This document shows, one piece after another, positions 7,855 to 16,061 of a stretch of DNA of 64,000 nt. Each line of letters begins with the position of its first letter. Within the stretch, counting starts at the first letter, position 1. The stretch spans positions 1-64,000 of the forward strand of contig CAZSIV010000004.1 of assembly GCA_964607135.1 (NCBI GenBank). The letters are read 5' to 3'. A program made the translations under genes and the position numbers. This DNA is from Metaruminococcus_A sp964607135 (GTDB lineage Bacteria; Bacillota; Clostridia; Oscillospirales; Ruminococcaceae). Under the pieces are notes generated by a model that worked only from the letters and a program-made list of their open reading frames with translations, did not search any database and had not been told where the DNA came from.

Positions 7855-8709
7855 ATGCTGCAAACATTGTCGGACTGCTATACCCTTAACAACGGCGTAA
7901 AGATTCCCTGCATCGGCTACGGGACCTTCAAAACGCCGAATGGCGGCGCGGTGATCGATTCTGTCGTAAATGCCGTCCGGGCCGGATACCGCCACATCGA
8001 CACCGCTCACCGCTATGACAACGAGGAGGGGGTGGGGGAGGCGATCCGCCGCTGCGGCGTGCCGCGGGAGAAGCTTTTTATTACATCCAAGCTCGGCAAT
8101 CATCACCACGGCTACCGCGAGGCAATGGCGGCGTTTGACCTCTCGCTGAAAAAGCTCGGCCTCGATTACCTGGATTTGTACCTGATCCATTGGCCCGCGC
8201 CGCTGGTCTGCCGGGAGAATTACAAGGAAAAAAACGCCGAGACCTGGCGCGCCTTTGAGGAGCTCTACCGCGCGGGAAAGGTGCGGGCGATCGGCCTGAG
8301 CAATTTCTGGAAGCCCCATCTCGACGCTCTTCTCGAAACAGCCGAGGTCAAACCGATGGTCAATCAGCTGGAAATCCATCCGCAGTTTCCCCATCAGGAG
8401 CTGTTAGACTACTGCCGGTCGCTGGGGATCCAGGTGGAGTCCTGGGGCCCGCTGATCCAGGGGAAGGCTTTTCAGTATCCGGTGCTCAGGGAGGTCGCGG
8501 ACAAGCACAAAAAGACCGTTGCACAGGTCTGCGTTCGCTGGGCGCTGGACAGGGGCGTCCTCCCGCTGCCGAAGTCTAACCATTATGAGCGGATGAAGGA
8601 AAACGCAGATGTCTTCGATTTTTCGCTCGACGAGGAGGATTTGGAGCGGATCAGCTCGCTCGAAGCCTATGGGCGGATCGGAAAAGACCCGGATACCGCC
8701 CCGTTTTAA
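7855..8709 (+). CDS. Aldo/keto reductase
   Basis: A 284-residue NADPH-dependent oxidoreductase of the aldo/keto reductase superfamily. GYGTFKTPNG opens the barrel; HIDTAHRYDNEEGVGEA holds the catalytic Asp and Tyr; FITSKLG holds the Lys; DLYLIHWP, AIGLSNF and VNQLEIHP follow in the usual order, and PLPKSNHYERMKEN binds the cofactor phosphate. The start at 7855 has GAGGAG eight bases upstream; an ATG two codons earlier is too close to that site. The size is that of AKR5-like 2,5-diketogluconate or glyoxal reductases. The substrate is not determinable from sequence. Confidence 0.88.
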   Translation: MLQTLSDCYTLNNGVKIPCIGYGTFKTPNGGAVIDSVVNAVRAGYRHIDTAHRYDNEEGVGEAIRRCGVPREKLFITSKLGNHHHGYREAMAAFDLSLKKLGLDYLDLYLIHWPAPLVCRENYKEKNAETWRAFEELYRAGKVRAIGLSNFWKPHLDALLETAEVKPMVNQLEIHPQFPHQELLDYCRSLGIQVESWGPLIQGKAFQYPVLREVADKHKKTVAQVCVRWALDRGVLPLPKSNHYERMKENADVFDFSLDEEDLERISSLEAYGRIGKDPDTAPF

Positions 8710-8803
8710 CGCTTGGATCAAAATAAAAGAGTGGGAAATTCGAACCGAAGGGTCCCCTTTTTAAATTCACGGGCGGATTCTTTATTTTTCATGATTTTTT
8801 GAG

Positions 8804-8832
8804 TTGACAAGGAAAACCCCGACCGCTATACT
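8804..8832 (+). promoter_or_regulatory. Promoter of the DUF4867 gene
   Basis: TTGACA (8804-8809) and TATACT (8827-8832), spacer 17 bases, about 65 bases before the start codon. Confidence 0.78.
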
Positions 8833-8896
8833 GTAAAGAAAGGCTTTCCGTTTTCTGGGAACGACAAGGCCAAATTCTGGACTGGAGTGATGTAAA

Positions 8897-9565
8897 ATGC
8901 TGGAGAAGATGCAGAAAGCAAATCCCAATCTCAAGATTTTGCCGGTGGAGGACGCCGCTTTTCAAAAGTACGGGCAGATCATCACCGGATACGATTTTTC
9001 GGATTATCTTAGTTACATGAAGGCGAATACCCCAACCCCGAAGGATGGGAATATCTATATCCCGTCCGACGAGAAGCTCGAAGCGTTTGCCGTGACAGAG
9101 AAGGTTTCTGCGGATTTTTACGGGGAGATGCCGGTTCAGGTGGGCTACTGCAACGGCAGCACATCCAGCCTGGATGCGCTTGAGTACCACAAGGGCAGCG
9201 AGATCGACCTCGCTGTGACCGATCTGGTCGTCCTGCTCGGGACGCTCAGCGATATTCAGAATAATGTTTATCCTTCGGACAAGGTCGAGGCGTTTTATGT
9301 GAAAGCCGGTACGGCTGTTGAGTTCTACGGCCCAACTCTCCACTTTGCGCCCTGCATGGTGGACGAAAACGGCTACCAGTGCGTGGTGGTTCTTCCCCGC
9401 GGCACCAACTTCCCGCTTGACGGGTCTGTTTCGGTCAAAAACAATGAAGACAAACTCCTGCTCATGAAAAACAAGTGGGTCATCGCCCATCCGGACAGCG
9501 GTATGGCAAAGGATGGCGCTTATGCCGGCATCACCGGCGAAAATCTGAAGCTCAGCATCGGCTGA
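8897..9565 (+). CDS. DUF4867 family protein (cupin-like)
   Basis: A 222-residue protein that I recognise as DUF4867, a family common in Clostridia and of unknown biochemical role. Family marks include GYCNGSTSSLDALEYHKG, SEIDLAVTDLVVLLG, VEAFYVKAGTAVEFYGPTLHFAP and VVVLPRGTNFPLD; the His/Glu-containing strands resemble a metal-dependent cupin or ureidoglycolate-lyase-like barrel. By analogy it may be a sugar or sugar-acid enzyme, but this is inference. It is a single-gene unit with a strong promoter and a strong terminator, and the glycosidase genes on either side are not linked to it. Confidence 0.75.
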   Translation: MLEKMQKANPNLKILPVEDAAFQKYGQIITGYDFSDYLSYMKANTPTPKDGNIYIPSDEKLEAFAVTEKVSADFYGEMPVQVGYCNGSTSSLDALEYHKGSEIDLAVTDLVVLLGTLSDIQNNVYPSDKVEAFYVKAGTAVEFYGPTLHFAPCMVDENGYQCVVVLPRGTNFPLDGSVSVKNNEDKLLLMKNKWVIAHPDSGMAKDGAYAGITGENLKLSIG

Positions 9566-9618
9566 TCTCCAGCCCGGCTGAAGCTCCCTCTTGTTGTTTC
9601 ATCAATTTTTACGCTCAG

Positions 9619-9653
9619 CGGCCGCAGGATGTTCTCTGTCTGCGGCCGTTTTT
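9619..9653 (+). terminator. Terminator between the DUF4867 and ABC genes
   Basis: CGGCCGCAG (9619-9627) pairs with CTGCGGCCG (9640-9648), followed by TTTTT. The ABC exporter pair therefore needs its own promoter, which I could not locate in the 37 bases left. Confidence 0.8.
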
Positions 9654-9690
9654 CGCTTTTATTTTCATCGCACAAGGAGGTGCTTTTCCG

Positions 9691-11466
9691 ATGTTTCAGA
9701 TCAAATGGGTCTGGCAGAACCTCGCCGGCTACAAGCGGCGGTATATCATGGCGCTCAGCTTTACGGTCATCAGCTCGGTTCTGGTTTTTATCCGGCCGCT
9801 TCTCACCCAGATCGTCGTTGACGATGTCCTGATGGGCGTCACTCTGCCGGACGGGACGGTGTTCCGCAACTATGATATCCTGATCCCGCTCTTACTCGGC
9901 ATGGTGGGAATCCACCTGTTCCGGATGTGTATGCTCAACGCCGGCGTCTACAACTGTGACTACGCCTCGCAGGGGATGCTGATCAATATGAGGGAGCATC
10001 TCTACAGCCGGCTCCAGGCGCAGGATAAAACCTACTATGACCGCAACCGCACCGGCGATTTGATGACCCGGCTGACCGGCGACCTCGACACGGTGCGCAA
10101 TGCGGTTTCCTTTGTGTTCCGTGAATTCACCATCGATATCTTTCTGTTCGTGACGACCGCCGTCTACTTTTTCACCATCAACGCCCTTTTCACCCTGGCG
10201 GTTTTGGCGGTGACGCCGCTTTTGCTGGTGCTCTCCAAAATTTTTTCCAAACGGGTCCGCTCTAAGTACGTCTTTCTCCGGGAAAAGCTCAGCGAGATGA
10301 ACACCAAGGCGCAGGAGGATATTTCCGGGAACCGGGTGATCAAGGCCTTTGCGCGGGAGCGGTACGAGATCGACGAGTTCTCTAAGAAAAACGACGCTTA
10401 CCGCAAGGCGAATATCGACGCGCAGTTTACTTGGCTGCGCTATTTCCCGGCGGTTCATGTGCTGGCAAACACCTTAACGATCACCATCCTTTTGGTGGGC
10501 GGGCTCTTTATCATCAACGGCTGGATGTCCGCCGGTGACCTTGCGGCGTTCATGGCGCTCGACTGGGCGATCAGCGAGCCCATGCGGAACATCGGGCTGC
10601 TCCTCAACGATTTACAGCGTTTCTTCGCCTCTGCGGACAAGGTGATCGAGATGTATTACCAGCAGCCGCGGATCGTGGATTCGCCCGATGCGGTGGAAAT
10701 CCCCGGCCGGATGCGGGGTAAGGTGGAGTTTAAAGACGTCTCCTTCCGGTTCGGCGAGAAAACGGTCTTCGACGGGATTTCGTTTGTGGTAAACCCCGGT
10801 GAAACGGTGGCGGTCATGGGTTCGACCGGCTCGGGAAAAACCTCCCTCGTCAACCTGATCGAACGGTTTTACGACGTCTCCGGCGGCGCCGTTTATGTGG
10901 ACGATATTGATGTCCGGAAGCTGAAGCTCCAGTCCCTCCGCGGCGGAATCGGGATGGCGACGCAGGATGTTTTCCTCTTTTCGGAAACGGTCGACGGAAA
11001 CATCGCCTACGGCGATCCGGAGATGCCGGAGGAAGAGGTGCGGCGGTTTGCTCAGATCACCGCATCCGACTTTATCGACGGGATGGAGGACGGCTTTGAG
11101 ACCATCGTCGGCGAGCGGGGCGTCGGCTTATCCGGCGGGCAGAAGCAGCGGATTGCCCTGGCGCGCGCCCTCGCCATCCGGCCGGCCATCCTCATCCTGG
11201 ACGACACCACCTCGGCCGTCGATATGGAAACCGAAAAGTACATACAAAAACAGCTCAGGGAGCTGGATTTCAGCTGCACCAAGTTTATCATTGCGCAGCG
11301 GATCTCCTCGGTCAAGCAGGCCGATAAGATCATCATCCTGGACGGCGGTAAAATCGTGGAGAGCGGAACCCATGAGGAGCTGCTCGGACAGAACGGATAT
11401 TACCGCGAAATCTATGAATTGCAGCACGGGACGGGAAAGGCAGGTGGGATCGATGGCGCGGAATAA
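9691..11466 (+). CDS. Heterodimeric ABC exporter, degenerate-site subunit (TM287/BmrC type)
   Basis: A 591-residue half-transporter: six-helix membrane domain (about residues 15-310) then a nucleotide-binding domain. Walker A is GSTGSGKTS (377-385), the signature LSGGQ (480-484), Walker B LILDD with Asp505 where the catalytic Glu is expected, and the switch His is Gln536 (IIAQRIS). These two changes mark the subunit whose Walker motifs form the non-hydrolytic site in heterodimers such as TM287/288. Start at 9691 with AAGGAGG ten bases upstream; an in-frame opening further upstream only reads through the preceding terminator. The stop overlaps the partner gene by 14 bases. Probably a multidrug or lipid exporter. 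Confidence 0.92.
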   Translation: MFQIKWVWQNLAGYKRRYIMALSFTVISSVLVFIRPLLTQIVVDDVLMGVTLPDGTVFRNYDILIPLLLGMVGIHLFRMCMLNAGVYNCDYASQGMLINMREHLYSRLQAQDKTYYDRNRTGDLMTRLTGDLDTVRNAVSFVFREFTIDIFLFVTTAVYFFTINALFTLAVLAVTPLLLVLSKIFSKRVRSKYVFLREKLSEMNTKAQEDISGNRVIKAFARERYEIDEFSKKNDAYRKANIDAQFTWLRYFPAVHVLANTLTITILLVGGLFIINGWMSAGDLAAFMALDWAISEPMRNIGLLLNDLQRFFASADKVIEMYYQQPRIVDSPDAVEIPGRMRGKVEFKDVSFRFGEKTVFDGISFVVNPGETVAVMGSTGSGKTSLVNLIERFYDVSGGAVYVDDIDVRKLKLQSLRGGIGMATQDVFLFSETVDGNIAYGDPEMPEEEVRRFAQITASDFIDGMEDGFETIVGERGVGLSGGQKQRIALARALAIRPAILILDDTTSAVDMETEKYIQKQLRELDFSCTKFIIAQRISSVKQADKIIILDGGKIVESGTHEELLGQNGYYREIYELQHGTGKAGGIDGAE

Positions 11467-13231
11467 ATTCGACATTGACGAATCGCTGGAGTCCCCTTTT
11501 AACATACAGCATTTGAAGCGGAGCTTCATCTACGTCAAAAAGTACAAGGGAAAGATGATTCTGGCGCTCTGCCTCTCACTCTTCAGCGTCATCGCCGGTC
11601 TGTTCGGGCCGCTGATTATCCAAGAGGCGATCGACGTCGCCATCGCCGGGGGAGACGCCCCTTATCTGATTCTTCTGGTGGCGCTTCTGGCGCTGAGCAT
11701 CGGCGTTTCGATCCTTTTCAACGTCCTGCGCTCCCGGATCACGGCGCGGGTCGGGCAGAATATCATCTACGATATCCGCCAGGACTTGTTTGAGCATTTG
11801 CAGCAGCTTCCGTTTTCCTACTATGACAACCGCCCGCACGGAAAAATCCTCGTCCGGGTGGTGCAGTATGTCAACAATGTTTCGGATATGCTCTCAAACG
11901 GCATCATCAACTTCTTTCTGGAAATTTTCAACCTGATTTTCGTTACCGTTTTCATGCTGATCGCCGACGCCCGCCTGACGCTCGTCATCCTCGCAGGGCT
12001 CCCGGTCCTCGTTTTGATCGTCCTGCTGATTATGCCGGTTCAAAGGCGTGCCTGGCAGAACTTTTCCAACAAGAATTCCAATATGAACGCCTACCTGCAC
12101 GAAAGCATTTTAGGCGCGGGCGTCACCCAGATTTTCACCCGCGAAAAGGTGAACGCGGGGATCGCCGGCACCCAGTTCCAAAACTGCCGGAAGTCTTTCC
12201 TCCACGCGGTTTTCGTCTCCAACTGGATTTGGTTTTCGGTTGAGATCATCGCGGCGATTGTCGGCGCGTCTGTTTACGGCGCGGGGATTCTCTTTATCAA
12301 ACCGATGGCGACCTTCGGCACCATCGTCGCGATGGGGGATTACTCCTGGCGGTTCTGGCGGCCGATTACCAACCTTGCGAACCTCTACAACAACCTGATC
12401 AACACCGTCGCCTATCTCGAACGGATTTTTGAAACCATCGACGAGCCGGTCGAGATCAAGGACGCCCCGGACGCCAAAATCCTCCCGCCGATCCGCGGCG
12501 AGGTGGAGTTTAAAGACGTCGTGTTCGAATACGACCCGGGCCATCCGATCCTCGACCATATGAGCTTCAAGGTTAAGGCGGGGGAGAGCATTGCTCTGGT
12601 CGGCCCGACCGGGGCGGGGAAAACGACGGTCATCAACCTCATCAGCCGGTTTTACGACATTTCCTCCGGCCAGGTGCTGATCGACGGCCACGATGTTTCC
12701 AAGGCGACCCTCCACTCCCTCCGCAGCCAGATGGGAGTCATGCTCCAGGACAGCTTCGTCTTTTCGGGGAACGTCATCGACAACATCCGTTACGGCAAGC
12801 TTGACGCGACCTATGAAGAGGTGGTGGCGGCGGCGAAAACGGTGAAGGCGCATGAGTTTATCGAGACGATGGAAAAGGGGTATTACACAGAGGTAAACGA
12901 GCGGGGCAGCAGGCTTTCACAGGGCCAGAAGCAGCTGATCTCCTTTGCCCGCACCCTGATTGCCGACCCGAAAATCCTCATTTTGGACGAAGCGACCTCG
13001 AGCATCGACACCCGGACGGAGCGGCTGATGCAGGAGGGGCTCAACGAGCTGATGAAGGGGAGAACTTCCTTCATCATCGCCCACCGGCTTTCCACCATCC
13101 AGCACTGCGACCGGATCCTCTACATTGACGGCGGGGTGATCCAGGAAAGCGGGACGCATGACGAGCTTCTTCGCCGGAAGGGAAAATACTACGAGCTTTA
13201 CATGTCCCAGCGGGAAGAAGCGGCCGTTTAA
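11453..13231 (+). CDS. Heterodimeric ABC exporter, catalytic subunit (TM288/BmrD type)
   Basis: A 592-residue partner of the preceding subunit. Membrane domain about residues 30-325, then Walker A GPTGAGKTT (384-392), signature LSQGQ (488-492), Walker B LILDEATSS with catalytic Glu513, and switch His544 in IIAHRLSTI. The Gln in the signature is the counterpart of the degenerate Walker B and Gln switch in the first subunit: the non-canonical site is formed by this signature and the other subunit's Walker A/B. Conversely this subunit's Walker A/B meets the canonical LSGGQ of the partner. The ATG lies inside the end of the first gene with GGTGGGA upstream, so the pair is co-translated. Substrate unknown. 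Confidence 0.92.
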   Translation: MARNKFDIDESLESPFNIQHLKRSFIYVKKYKGKMILALCLSLFSVIAGLFGPLIIQEAIDVAIAGGDAPYLILLVALLALSIGVSILFNVLRSRITARVGQNIIYDIRQDLFEHLQQLPFSYYDNRPHGKILVRVVQYVNNVSDMLSNGIINFFLEIFNLIFVTVFMLIADARLTLVILAGLPVLVLIVLLIMPVQRRAWQNFSNKNSNMNAYLHESILGAGVTQIFTREKVNAGIAGTQFQNCRKSFLHAVFVSNWIWFSVEIIAAIVGASVYGAGILFIKPMATFGTIVAMGDYSWRFWRPITNLANLYNNLINTVAYLERIFETIDEPVEIKDAPDAKILPPIRGEVEFKDVVFEYDPGHPILDHMSFKVKAGESIALVGPTGAGKTTVINLISRFYDISSGQVLIDGHDVSKATLHSLRSQMGVMLQDSFVFSGNVIDNIRYGKLDATYEEVVAAAKTVKAHEFIETMEKGYYTEVNERGSRLSQGQKQLISFARTLIADPKILILDEATSSIDTRTERLMQEGLNELMKGRTSFIIAHRLSTIQHCDRILYIDGGVIQESGTHDELLRRKGKYYELYMSQREEAAV

Positions 13232-13238
13232 AAAACGC

Positions 13239-13364
13239 TTTACTTTGCGCCGTTTTTTCCGTACAATAGAATCACAGCCTGCCTGCTGGCAGACATTTAC
13301 TCCCTTTGAGCAACGGCGATGGAATCTTTGATTGAATATCGTTTGCGCTGAAAGGGAGTTTTTT
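13239..13364 (+). terminator. Long imperfect hairpin with T-run, possibly a short promoter-driven RNA
   Basis: ACTCCCTTT (13299-13307) pairs with AAAGGGAGT (13351-13359) and is followed by six T. The 43-base interior can extend the stem imperfectly (AGC with GCU; AACG..GAU with AUCGUU) and end in AAUC-UUU-GAUU. Upstream, TTTACT (13239-13244) and TACAAT (13262-13267) with a 17-base spacer could start an RNA of about 90 bases. At minimum it terminates the ABC operon. Confidence 0.5.
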
Positions 13365-13460
13365 ATCATTGAGCGGTCTTCAAAGTCCGGAAAGCTGCTC
13401 GAAATTGGAATTGTTTTTTGATTTATCCGGCGGTTCAAATTGAATAAGGGGGTTATCATC

Positions 13461-15980
13461 GTGGAGGAAATTTTGCTGAATTCATCCTGGCTGCTGCATG
13501 AGGCGCCTCTCGACTGGGAGGCTGACCGGCTTTCATCCGTTCAGGCGTTCGAGGAGGGTTGGATGCCCTGCGGCCTTCCAACCGATATCCACCTCCCGCT
13601 GATCGAGGCCGGGGTCATCAAGGAGCCGACAAAAGCGGACTACTGGCTGGACTGCGGATGGACGGAAAAGCGCTCCTGGTGGTTTAAGAAAACCTTTCAT
13701 CTGGACGAGATCCCGGACGGGGACATCGTCGAGCTGGTTTTGGAAGGATTGGACACCGAGGCGGCCGTCTTTTTAAACGGATGTTTGGCAGGGCGGCATC
13801 ACAGTGTGCATTATCCCTTTGTCCGCGACGTAAAGGAGCTTTTGAAAGCCGGAGAAAACGAGCTGGTCGTCCGGCTGACAAGCGGGCTTGAAAAGGTGGA
13901 TGACAAGCAGCTTTCAGAGCTCAACTGGGCGGTCTGTATCGAGTCTGCCAACGGCGGTCTCTACCGGGGAGATGCCCGCCGGGCCTTTGTCCGCCGTCCG
14001 CAGTACACTGTCGGCTGGGATTGGGGGCCGAAGGTGATTACCTGCGGAATCACCGGGAATGTGAAGCTGAGAAGCTTCAGGAAGGTCGCCCTCCGCGATG
14101 TTTCGGTTGTGACCGAGGAGATCGGTGAAACGGCGCGGCTGACAGTAGAGGTCAACGCAGAGGATTTGAGCCTGATCGGGACGGAGTCCTGCGGCCTCAC
14201 CATCCAGCTTTTGGATGGTGAAACGGTCTGCGCGGAGGCGAAACTGAAGGATATTCTCCTCACCTCCGGGCCGAATTACATCAAAGCGGAACTGGCGGTT
14301 GACCATCCAAAGCTTTGGTGGCCCGCCGGTTACGGAGAACAGCCGCTTTATACCGTTCGCGTCTCGGCTGAATGCGAGGGCCGGACAGAGCGCTATCCGG
14401 ACTTCCGGATCGGAATCCGCACCATTGCGCTGGACACTTCGGCTTTGGAGGGGGAAGACCGCCGGTTTCAGCTGGTCGTAAACGGCCTTCCAATCTTCTG
14501 CAAGGGCGGGGACTGGATTCCGAACGATTCGATCTACGCCCGGGTGCCGGAGGAAAAGTACCGCGTGCTGATCGACGAAGCCGCGGAGGCAAACTTCAAT
14601 ATGATCCGGGTCTGGGGCGGCGGCCTGTACGAGCGGGACTGCTTCTATGAGATGTGCGATGAAAAGGGGCTATTGATCTGGCAGGATTTCATGTTTGCCT
14701 GTGCGACCTACCCGGACCATCACGAGTGGTTCCGCGACCTGATCCGCGAGGAGCTCGACTACCAGACCAAACGGCTGCGGAATTACGCCTGCCTGGCGCT
14801 TTTCTGCGGAACCAATGAGTGCCACTGGATTTTCAACGAGGTCGACAACCCGCGCTGGAAGATCAGGATGAAATACAATTACCAGTTCGGGCTGTCCATC
14901 CCCAACGTCCTGGCAAAAGAGGCGATTCGGAAAAACTGCCCTTCGGTTCCCTATTGGAACAGCTCCCCTTATGGCGGGAAGCTGCCGAACGCGGGCACGG
15001 TGGGAGATGTCCACCGCTGGCATGACGCGTTTATGAGCAAGAAGCTGGAAGAACGGCTCGACATCGCGTCGTTTGACGATGTCCGGTCGAAGTTCGTCAG
15101 CGAGTACGGCTATGTCGGCCCCTGCTGTCTCGCGACGACGCGGGAATACCTCGACCTTGCGGACGGGGCGGAAGTCGTGCGGGAAGGCCCTGTCTGGCAG
15201 ATGCACCTGAACGTCTTTGAGCGGGGAAACACCGACGCGGGGATCAGGAAGCACTACCTGGATCACCCCGAACAGCTCGGGATCGAGGATTACCTCCTCT
15301 ACGGCGGGATGGTGCAGGGAACGGCGCTCGGCTATTCTCTGGAGGCACTCCGCTTTAAGGAGCGTTGCTACGGCGCGATTTTCTGGATGTATAACGATGC
15401 GTGGGGGGAATCCGGCTGGACGGTCATCGATTACTACCTGCGGCGGAAGATCTCCTATTATGCGGTCAAGCGCGCGCTGGCGCATAAAAAACTCACTGTC
15501 CGGCGGTGCGGCGGGGAGTTTGTCATCCAGGGGATCAACGATACCGCAGAGCCGGTCACCGTCCCCGTGGAGTACGGCTACCTCTCCTTTGACGGAACCG
15601 TCCGGGAGCTGAAAAAGGCGGAGCTTACACTGGAGCCGCACAGCCGGGCCTATCTGATCCGGGAGGCGCTGCCGGAGCGGGATTACCGGAAGGGAAGTAT
15701 TGCCGTGATCCCGCAGGCTGAGGGGATGGATGCCGTTCTCCTGCGGACGGACGATCTGCGGAACCTCGAGTTTGAGACGGCTCCGGTCCAGGTGGAAAAG
15801 GCCGAGCGGAAAGGCTCGTCTTACTGCGTCACGATTTCCAGCGGTCAGTATGCCCACGGCGTTTACATTGCCGGGGATTACCGCTGCTCCGACAATTATT
15901 TCGACCTCCTTCCGGGCGAGCGGAAGACGGTAGAGGTCTACCGCTGCCCTGTTCAGCCGGAGGTAAAACAGGTGCGGTGA
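13461..15980 (+). CDS. GH2 beta-mannosidase
   Basis: An 839-residue glycoside hydrolase family 2 protein of the beta-mannosidase branch, which releases mannose from the non-reducing end of manno-oligosaccharides. The sugar-binding jelly-roll domain occupies about residues 1-180 (RSWWFKKTF, DTEAAVFLNG), followed by an Ig-like domain and the TIM barrel. GTNECHW gives acid/base Glu453, and FVSEYGY gives nucleophile Glu548. VGWDWGP and FCKGGDWIPNDS are typical of beta-mannosidases. A GTG at 13461 with AAGGGGG nine bases upstream is preferred over the in-frame TTG at 13440. No signal peptide, so cytoplasmic. Probably transcribed separately from the following GH43 gene, which has its own promoter. 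Confidence 0.9.
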   Translation: MEEILLNSSWLLHEAPLDWEADRLSSVQAFEEGWMPCGLPTDIHLPLIEAGVIKEPTKADYWLDCGWTEKRSWWFKKTFHLDEIPDGDIVELVLEGLDTEAAVFLNGCLAGRHHSVHYPFVRDVKELLKAGENELVVRLTSGLEKVDDKQLSELNWAVCIESANGGLYRGDARRAFVRRPQYTVGWDWGPKVITCGITGNVKLRSFRKVALRDVSVVTEEIGETARLTVEVNAEDLSLIGTESCGLTIQLLDGETVCAEAKLKDILLTSGPNYIKAELAVDHPKLWWPAGYGEQPLYTVRVSAECEGRTERYPDFRIGIRTIALDTSALEGEDRRFQLVVNGLPIFCKGGDWIPNDSIYARVPEEKYRVLIDEAAEANFNMIRVWGGGLYERDCFYEMCDEKGLLIWQDFMFACATYPDHHEWFRDLIREELDYQTKRLRNYACLALFCGTNECHWIFNEVDNPRWKIRMKYNYQFGLSIPNVLAKEAIRKNCPSVPYWNSSPYGGKLPNAGTVGDVHRWHDAFMSKKLEERLDIASFDDVRSKFVSEYGYVGPCCLATTREYLDLADGAEVVREGPVWQMHLNVFERGNTDAGIRKHYLDHPEQLGIEDYLLYGGMVQGTALGYSLEALRFKERCYGAIFWMYNDAWGESGWTVIDYYLRRKISYYAVKRALAHKKLTVRRCGGEFVIQGINDTAEPVTVPVEYGYLSFDGTVRELKKAELTLEPHSRAYLIREALPERDYRKGSIAVIPQAEGMDAVLLRTDDLRNLEFETAPVQVEKAERKGSSYCVTISSGQYAHGVYIAGDYRCSDNYFDLLPGERKTVEVYRCPVQPEVKQVR

Positions 15981-16000
15981 AATCTTTTCTGAAGATGCTC

Positions 16001-16029
16001 TTGCCAAAGCGGCGGCGCTGCTATACAAT
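16001..16029 (+). promoter_or_regulatory. Promoter of the GH43 gene
   Basis: TTGCCA (16001-16006) and TACAAT (16024-16029), spacer 17 bases, just after the beta-mannosidase stop. Confidence 0.65.
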
Positions 16030-16061
16030 AAAAACATGATTTGTTAAAAGGAGGATGTCGT

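Noticed and set aside
14670..16037. 455-codon open frame antisense to the GH2 gene
   Set aside because: Shadow of the beta-mannosidase; low-complexity Arg/Pro-rich translation without motifs.
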